Source: Pseudobdellovibrionaceae bacterium (lineage in GTDB: Bacteria; Bdellovibrionota; Bdellovibrionia; Bdellovibrionales; JAMPXM01). From it: a DNA stretch of 9,480 nucleotides. Shown here in pieces: positions 6,852-9,480 of this stretch. The position numbers and the translations under genes were made by a program. Numbering within the stretch: the first letter of the stretch is position 1; each line of letters starts with the position of its first letter. The DNA is taken from assembly GCA_016791465.1 (NCBI GenBank), contig JAEUWE010000140.1, positions 1-9,480 of the forward strand, written 5' to 3'. The notes beneath the pieces were generated by a model that was given only the letters and a program-made list of their open reading frames with translations, made no database searches and was not told the DNA's origin.

Positions 6852-8063
6852 TTACGCGAGCGTCTTAAAAAGTTCGGCCATGCGGCGAACGGCCTCGCGG
6901 CCTTTTTCTTTGTCGAGCGCGTAGCTGAGGCGAAGGTAGCCCTCAAGGCCAAACTCAACACCAGGAACAGCGGCGACAAGTTTTTCTTCAAGCAGCATTT
7001 GGCAGAGCTCGGCACTGCCCGGAGCCTTGCGGCCGGCGCCAATGAATTTTCGAACATCGACCCAGAGGTAAAATGCGCCTTCTGGCATAGTGACTTTTAC
7101 ACCTGAGATTTTCTCAAGCTCCGCGATCAAGAAGTCGCGACGATCTTTCAAGAGTGCAACTGTCTTCACAATATCGGCGTCGCCGTGAAGAACGCCTTCG
7201 AGCGCTCCGTACTGCGAAGGTGCCGAGGCACAGCTCACCGATTGCGATTGATAGTTCGACATCGCCGTGATGATCGGCTTTGGCCCCAGAGCCCAGCCCA
7301 AGCGCCAGCCCGTCATCGCGTAGGATTTTGAAGCGCCGTTCAAAGCAATGATGCGCGAACGAAGATCGGGCGCAACGTGGTACAGGTGCGGAGCGAGTTT
7401 CTCAGTGAAGCAGAGGCGATTGTAGATATCGTCCGAGATAATCGCGATCTGTGGGTGCTTGCGCAGAACTTCGGCCAAAGCCTTGAGTTCTTCTCGCGTG
7501 TAGATCTTGCCGGTCGGATTCGACGGCGAGTTCAAGAGCAGAACTTTTGTTTTCGGTGTGATCGTGCGCTCAAGAAGAGCCGGCGTCAGTTTGAAATCGC
7601 TGGTTTCATCGCAAACCGCGATGCGGGGCTTGCCGTCGGCGAGTTCCACCATCGTCGTGTAGCTCGCCCAAAATGGCGCAACCAGAATGACTTCGTCGCC
7701 CGGATTCACCAGGGCTTGCAGGGCTGCGAACAAAACAAACTTCGCGCCGCCCGAAACTGTGACTTCATCAAAAGCGAACGGCATTCCGTAGTCTTCAGTG
7801 GCCTGTGCGGCGACAGCGCGACGAAGCTCCGGAATTCCAGCAGGCGGCGTGTACTTCGTCTGACCTTTTTTAATCGACTCGATCGCAGCCGTCTTGATGC
7901 ACTCATAGGTGCCCCAGTCGGGCTCGCCAATAGAAAGTGAAATCACATCTTGGCCAGCGGCCTTCATCTCGCCAGCGCGAGCCGCGAGCATCAAAATCGG
8001 AGATGGTTTTAAAAGTTTCGCGCGCTCAGCAAGCTGGATCGGCTGTTGAGTAGTTCCAGTCAT
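6852..8063 (-). CDS. class I pyridoxal-phosphate aspartate aminotransferase
   Basis: A 403-aa cytoplasmic aminotransferase of the I-gamma (thermophile-like) aspartate aminotransferase type, interconverting aspartate and 2-oxoglutarate with oxaloacetate and glutamate. From the chosen start, landmarks are IGEPDWGT (45-52), SPSNPTGK (179-186, N182), SDDIYNRL (210-217, with D211 and Y214 contacting the cofactor), NGASKSYAMTGWRLGW (242-257, K246 forming the Schiff base) and YLRLSYA (376-382, R378 binding the substrate carboxylate). The ATG at 8063 is chosen because GAGG lies 7 bases upstream; an in-frame ATG at 8111 adds 16 unsupported residues. Aromatic or prephenate aminotransferase activity cannot be excluded. 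It lies 100 bases after coaD, so it may be in the same transcript or have its own promoter. Confidence 0.93.
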   Translation of the reverse strand: MTGTTQQPIQLAERAKLLKPSPILMLAARAGEMKAAGQDVISLSIGEPDWGTYECIKTAAIESIKKGQTKYTPPAGIPELRRAVAAQATEDYGMPFAFDEVTVSGGAKFVLFAALQALVNPGDEVILVAPFWASYTTMVELADGKPRIAVCDETSDFKLTPALLERTITPKTKVLLLNSPSNPTGKIYTREELKALAEVLRKHPQIAIISDDIYNRLCFTEKLAPHLYHVAPDLRSRIIALNGASKSYAMTGWRLGWALGPKPIITAMSNYQSQSVSCASAPSQYGALEGVLHGDADIVKTVALLKDRRDFLIAELEKISGVKVTMPEGAFYLWVDVRKFIGAGRKAPGSAELCQMLLEEKLVAAVPGVEFGLEGYLRLSYALDKEKGREAVRRMAELFKTLA

Positions 8064-8163
8064 TTCGCCACCTCTGTGTAAGTTAATTGTGTCTATCACC
8101 GAACAATTCATTCGGCTTCAGTCGTTAAAAACCGCAGCAAAAGATCCGGATCGACGAGAAAGG

Positions 8164-8655
8164 TTACTTCTTAAATTTCTTCAAGAGCGCCTGTTCGACG
8201 TTCGTGGGAACGAGTCCCTTGACCGAGCCCCCGTGGACGGCCACTTCTTTCACTGTGTTGCTTGATACGTAATAGAACTCCGGGCTCGCGAAGACAATCA
8301 TCGTTTCAATTTCTGGAGCGAGCTTTTTGTTCATATTGGCCATAACGAGTTCATATTCGAAATCTGTCACAGCCCGAAGGCCCCGCAGAATGACGCCCGC
8401 GCCAATCTGACGGACATAATCAACGGTCAGACCGCCGTGCAGATCCACCGTCACACCTGGAATTCCCTGCAATGATTCGCGTGCCAGCTCAGCCCGCTCC
8501 TCTGGCGTAAACAGCGCTGATTTGGAGCGATTGCTCGAGATCAGGCAGACCACTTTATCGTAGGACGGAGCCAGGCGGCTCAGAATGTCGATGTGCCCCA
8601 TCGTAATGGGATCAAAGCTTCCAGGATAAACAGCGATACGACGTGCCGGAATCAT
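8164..8655 (-). CDS. coaD: phosphopantetheine adenylyltransferase
   Basis: Fourth step of CoA biosynthesis: transfers AMP from ATP to 4'-phosphopantetheine, giving dephospho-CoA, in the cytoplasm. The 163-aa product is the usual length. It has the nucleotidyltransferase nucleotide-binding motif TMGH (18-21) after YPGSFDP, RGLRAVTDFEYE (91-102) and SSNTVKEVA (131-139), equivalent to the family's ISSTxVRE motif. The ATG at 8655 has GGAGG five bases upstream and overlaps the rsmD stop as ATGA, so a TTG at 8667 is rejected. The pairing with rsmD is common in bacteria. Confidence 0.96.
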   Translation of the reverse strand: MIPARRIAVYPGSFDPITMGHIDILSRLAPSYDKVVCLISSNRSKSALFTPEERAELARESLQGIPGVTVDLHGGLTVDYVRQIGAGVILRGLRAVTDFEYELVMANMNKKLAPEIETMIVFASPEFYYVSSNTVKEVAVHGGSVKGLVPTNVEQALLKKFKK

Positions 8656-9197
8656 GAATGCCTCCAAAAGCTCACCTGTTTATCGCCATAATCGCGGCGG
8701 TCAAAACAAATCAATGGTGCATAGGCCTCATCCACTCGCTCGTGTGAGGAGGCCTCAATGACAACCGTCGTGCTGCTTCCAACCGCGGGACACGTGGCCA
8801 ATCGGGTCAGAACGTCGTGCGCCAGCTTTTCCGTAAAGGGTGGATCGCAGATAATGATGTCAAACGGCTCTCCGCCATACTTTTCGATCCAGCGCAGGAC
8901 ATCGTCTTTTACGATGCGATGCTCCGATCCTGCATCCAACTCGGTGACGTTGCGACGGATGATGTCAATCGACTTGCTCGAAAGCTCAACAGCCAGAACA
9001 GAACTTGCGCCACGAGAAAGCGCCTCAAGCCCCAGATTGCCGGTTCCCGCAAAAAGATCGAGAACGCGCGCTCCCTCCCATTCGGACTGGAGTTTGTTGA
9101 AAACACTCTCCTTCACGCGATCGGTCGTCGGTCGAATATGGTCGGCCTTGAACGACACCAGCCGACGCCCTTTCCAACGACCCGCAATGATTCTCAC
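8652..9197 (-). CDS. rsmD: 16S rRNA (guanine966-N2)-methyltransferase
   Basis: Methylates N2 of G966 in 16S rRNA (E. coli numbering) using S-adenosylmethionine. The 181-aa product has the family's N-terminal MRIIAGRWKGRRL and RPTTDRVKESVFN (22-34), the SAM-binding loop VLDLFAGTGNLGLEALSRGA (45-64), the acidic end VELSS (70-74) and catalytic DPPF (118-121). The start is GTG at 9197, with GAGG five bases upstream; GTGA overlaps the stop of the preceding PilZ-like gene, and the 3' end overlaps coaD by four bases. Both junctions suggest translational coupling. Confidence 0.95.
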   Translation of the reverse strand: MRIIAGRWKGRRLVSFKADHIRPTTDRVKESVFNKLQSEWEGARVLDLFAGTGNLGLEALSRGASSVLAVELSSKSIDIIRRNVTELDAGSEHRIVKDDVLRWIEKYGGEPFDIIICDPPFTEKLAHDVLTRLATCPAVGSSTTVVIEASSHERVDEAYAPLICFDRRDYGDKQVSFWRHS

Positions 9198-9480
9198 GAG
9201 CGCCTCACTTGTCCCGTGTGAATGAGAAAGTCGTTGATCCGAGCCATGTGCTCTGGAGTCTGTGAACGAAAGTGAAGCTCAAGAAGTGAAATGCCTTTCA
9301 GCTGACTGGTGACTTTCACAACCACGGCCGCCGTTGTCACCGCCCCATGCAGAACCGGGGTCACAAACTGAAGCTCCACCTTTTCGCCAGGCTGGAGCGA
9401 TGAGCCGTGAACTTCGATCAGGAGTCCTTGCTGCGTCATCTTCGTCACACTTCCCGCAAGGGTCGCTGCTTCAAGTTTTA
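9194..9480 (-). CDS. PilZ-domain-like protein, 5' end outside window
   Basis: The frame stays open to the window edge, so only the last 94 residues are visible and the true start lies beyond position 9480; the GTG at 9448 is not convincing. The visible part begins KLEAATLAGSVTKMTQQGLL and runs through LQPGEKVELQF to a second strand pair and DFLIHT near the end, which matches the C-terminal two thirds of a PilZ beta-barrel. PilZ proteins bind cyclic di-GMP through an upstream RxxxR and a [ND]xSxxG motif. The first is out of view; the second would be KMTQQG here, which is degenerate, so nucleotide binding is doubtful. The stop overlaps the rsmD start. Confidence 0.6.
   Translation of the reverse strand, partial: KLEAATLAGSVTKMTQQGLLIEVHGSSLQPGEKVELQFVTPVLHGAVTTAAVVVKVTSQLKGISLLELHFRSQTPEHMARINDFLIHTGQVRRS

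Noticed and set aside
7377..7940. Plus-strand open frame of 187 codons inside the aminotransferase gene
   Set aside because: It lies opposite a gene with intact catalytic motifs, and its composition is that of an antisense shadow.
8099..8152. CCGAA/TTCGG inverted repeat (8099-8115) and GATCCGGATC palindrome (8143-8152) between coaD and the aminotransferase gene
   Set aside because: Short symmetries expected by chance at this composition; neither forms a terminator, and no good promoter pairs with them.
8758..9225. Plus-strand open frames opposite rsmD
   Set aside because: rsmD has all family motifs on the minus strand; the opposite frames carry no recognisable domain or ribosome site.

Overview
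The window reads like a chromosomal segment of a Gram-negative bacterium with moderate GC content, most plausibly a Bdellovibrionota (Bdellovibrio/Oligoflexia-like) organism. The main clue is a TIGR02147-type regulator at 3447-4262, a family I know mainly from Bdellovibrio-like and Fibrobacter genomes. It sits beside a lipoprotein built like the hypothetical exported proteins common in Bdellovibrionota (a GGGG...C...LDxFEA block followed by an HExxY block). The taxonomic call is an inference; no rRNA or tRNA is visible to confirm it.

Layout. (1) 97-1416 (+): isocitrate lyase (aceA), apparently monocistronic, ending at a strong bidirectional hairpin terminator that also serves the gene converging on it. 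(2) 1474-4262, all on the minus strand: from upstream to downstream, a TIGR02147-like regulator, an exported protein of unknown family, and an exported protein with a papain/C39-like Q...C...H...D constellation. (3) 4263-4506: a 244-base divergent intergenic region, AT-rich on the regulator side and structured on the other. (4) 4507-6258 (+): a lipoprotein and a small predicted outer-membrane protein, 30 bases apart. (5) 9480-6255 (-): a housekeeping run of a PilZ-like protein (cut by the window edge), rsmD, coaD, a class I aspartate aminotransferase and a GNAT acetyltransferase. The first three overlap by four bases at each junction; the last two follow after gaps of 100 and 54 bases.

How the genes may work together. 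Both flanks are ordinary metabolism: glyoxylate shunt, CoA synthesis, rRNA methylation and amino-acid transamination. The middle 4.8 kb (1474-6258) looks accessory: four of its five genes encode proteins with signal peptides, and the fifth is a regulator transcribed divergently from the lipoprotein/outer-membrane pair. This is where any undescribed envelope or secreted system would lie. The sequence supports 'a regulator surrounded by exported proteins' but does not show a defined pathway. No CRISPR array, insertion sequence, tRNA or rRNA was seen, and no gene-free stretch exceeds 300 bases.
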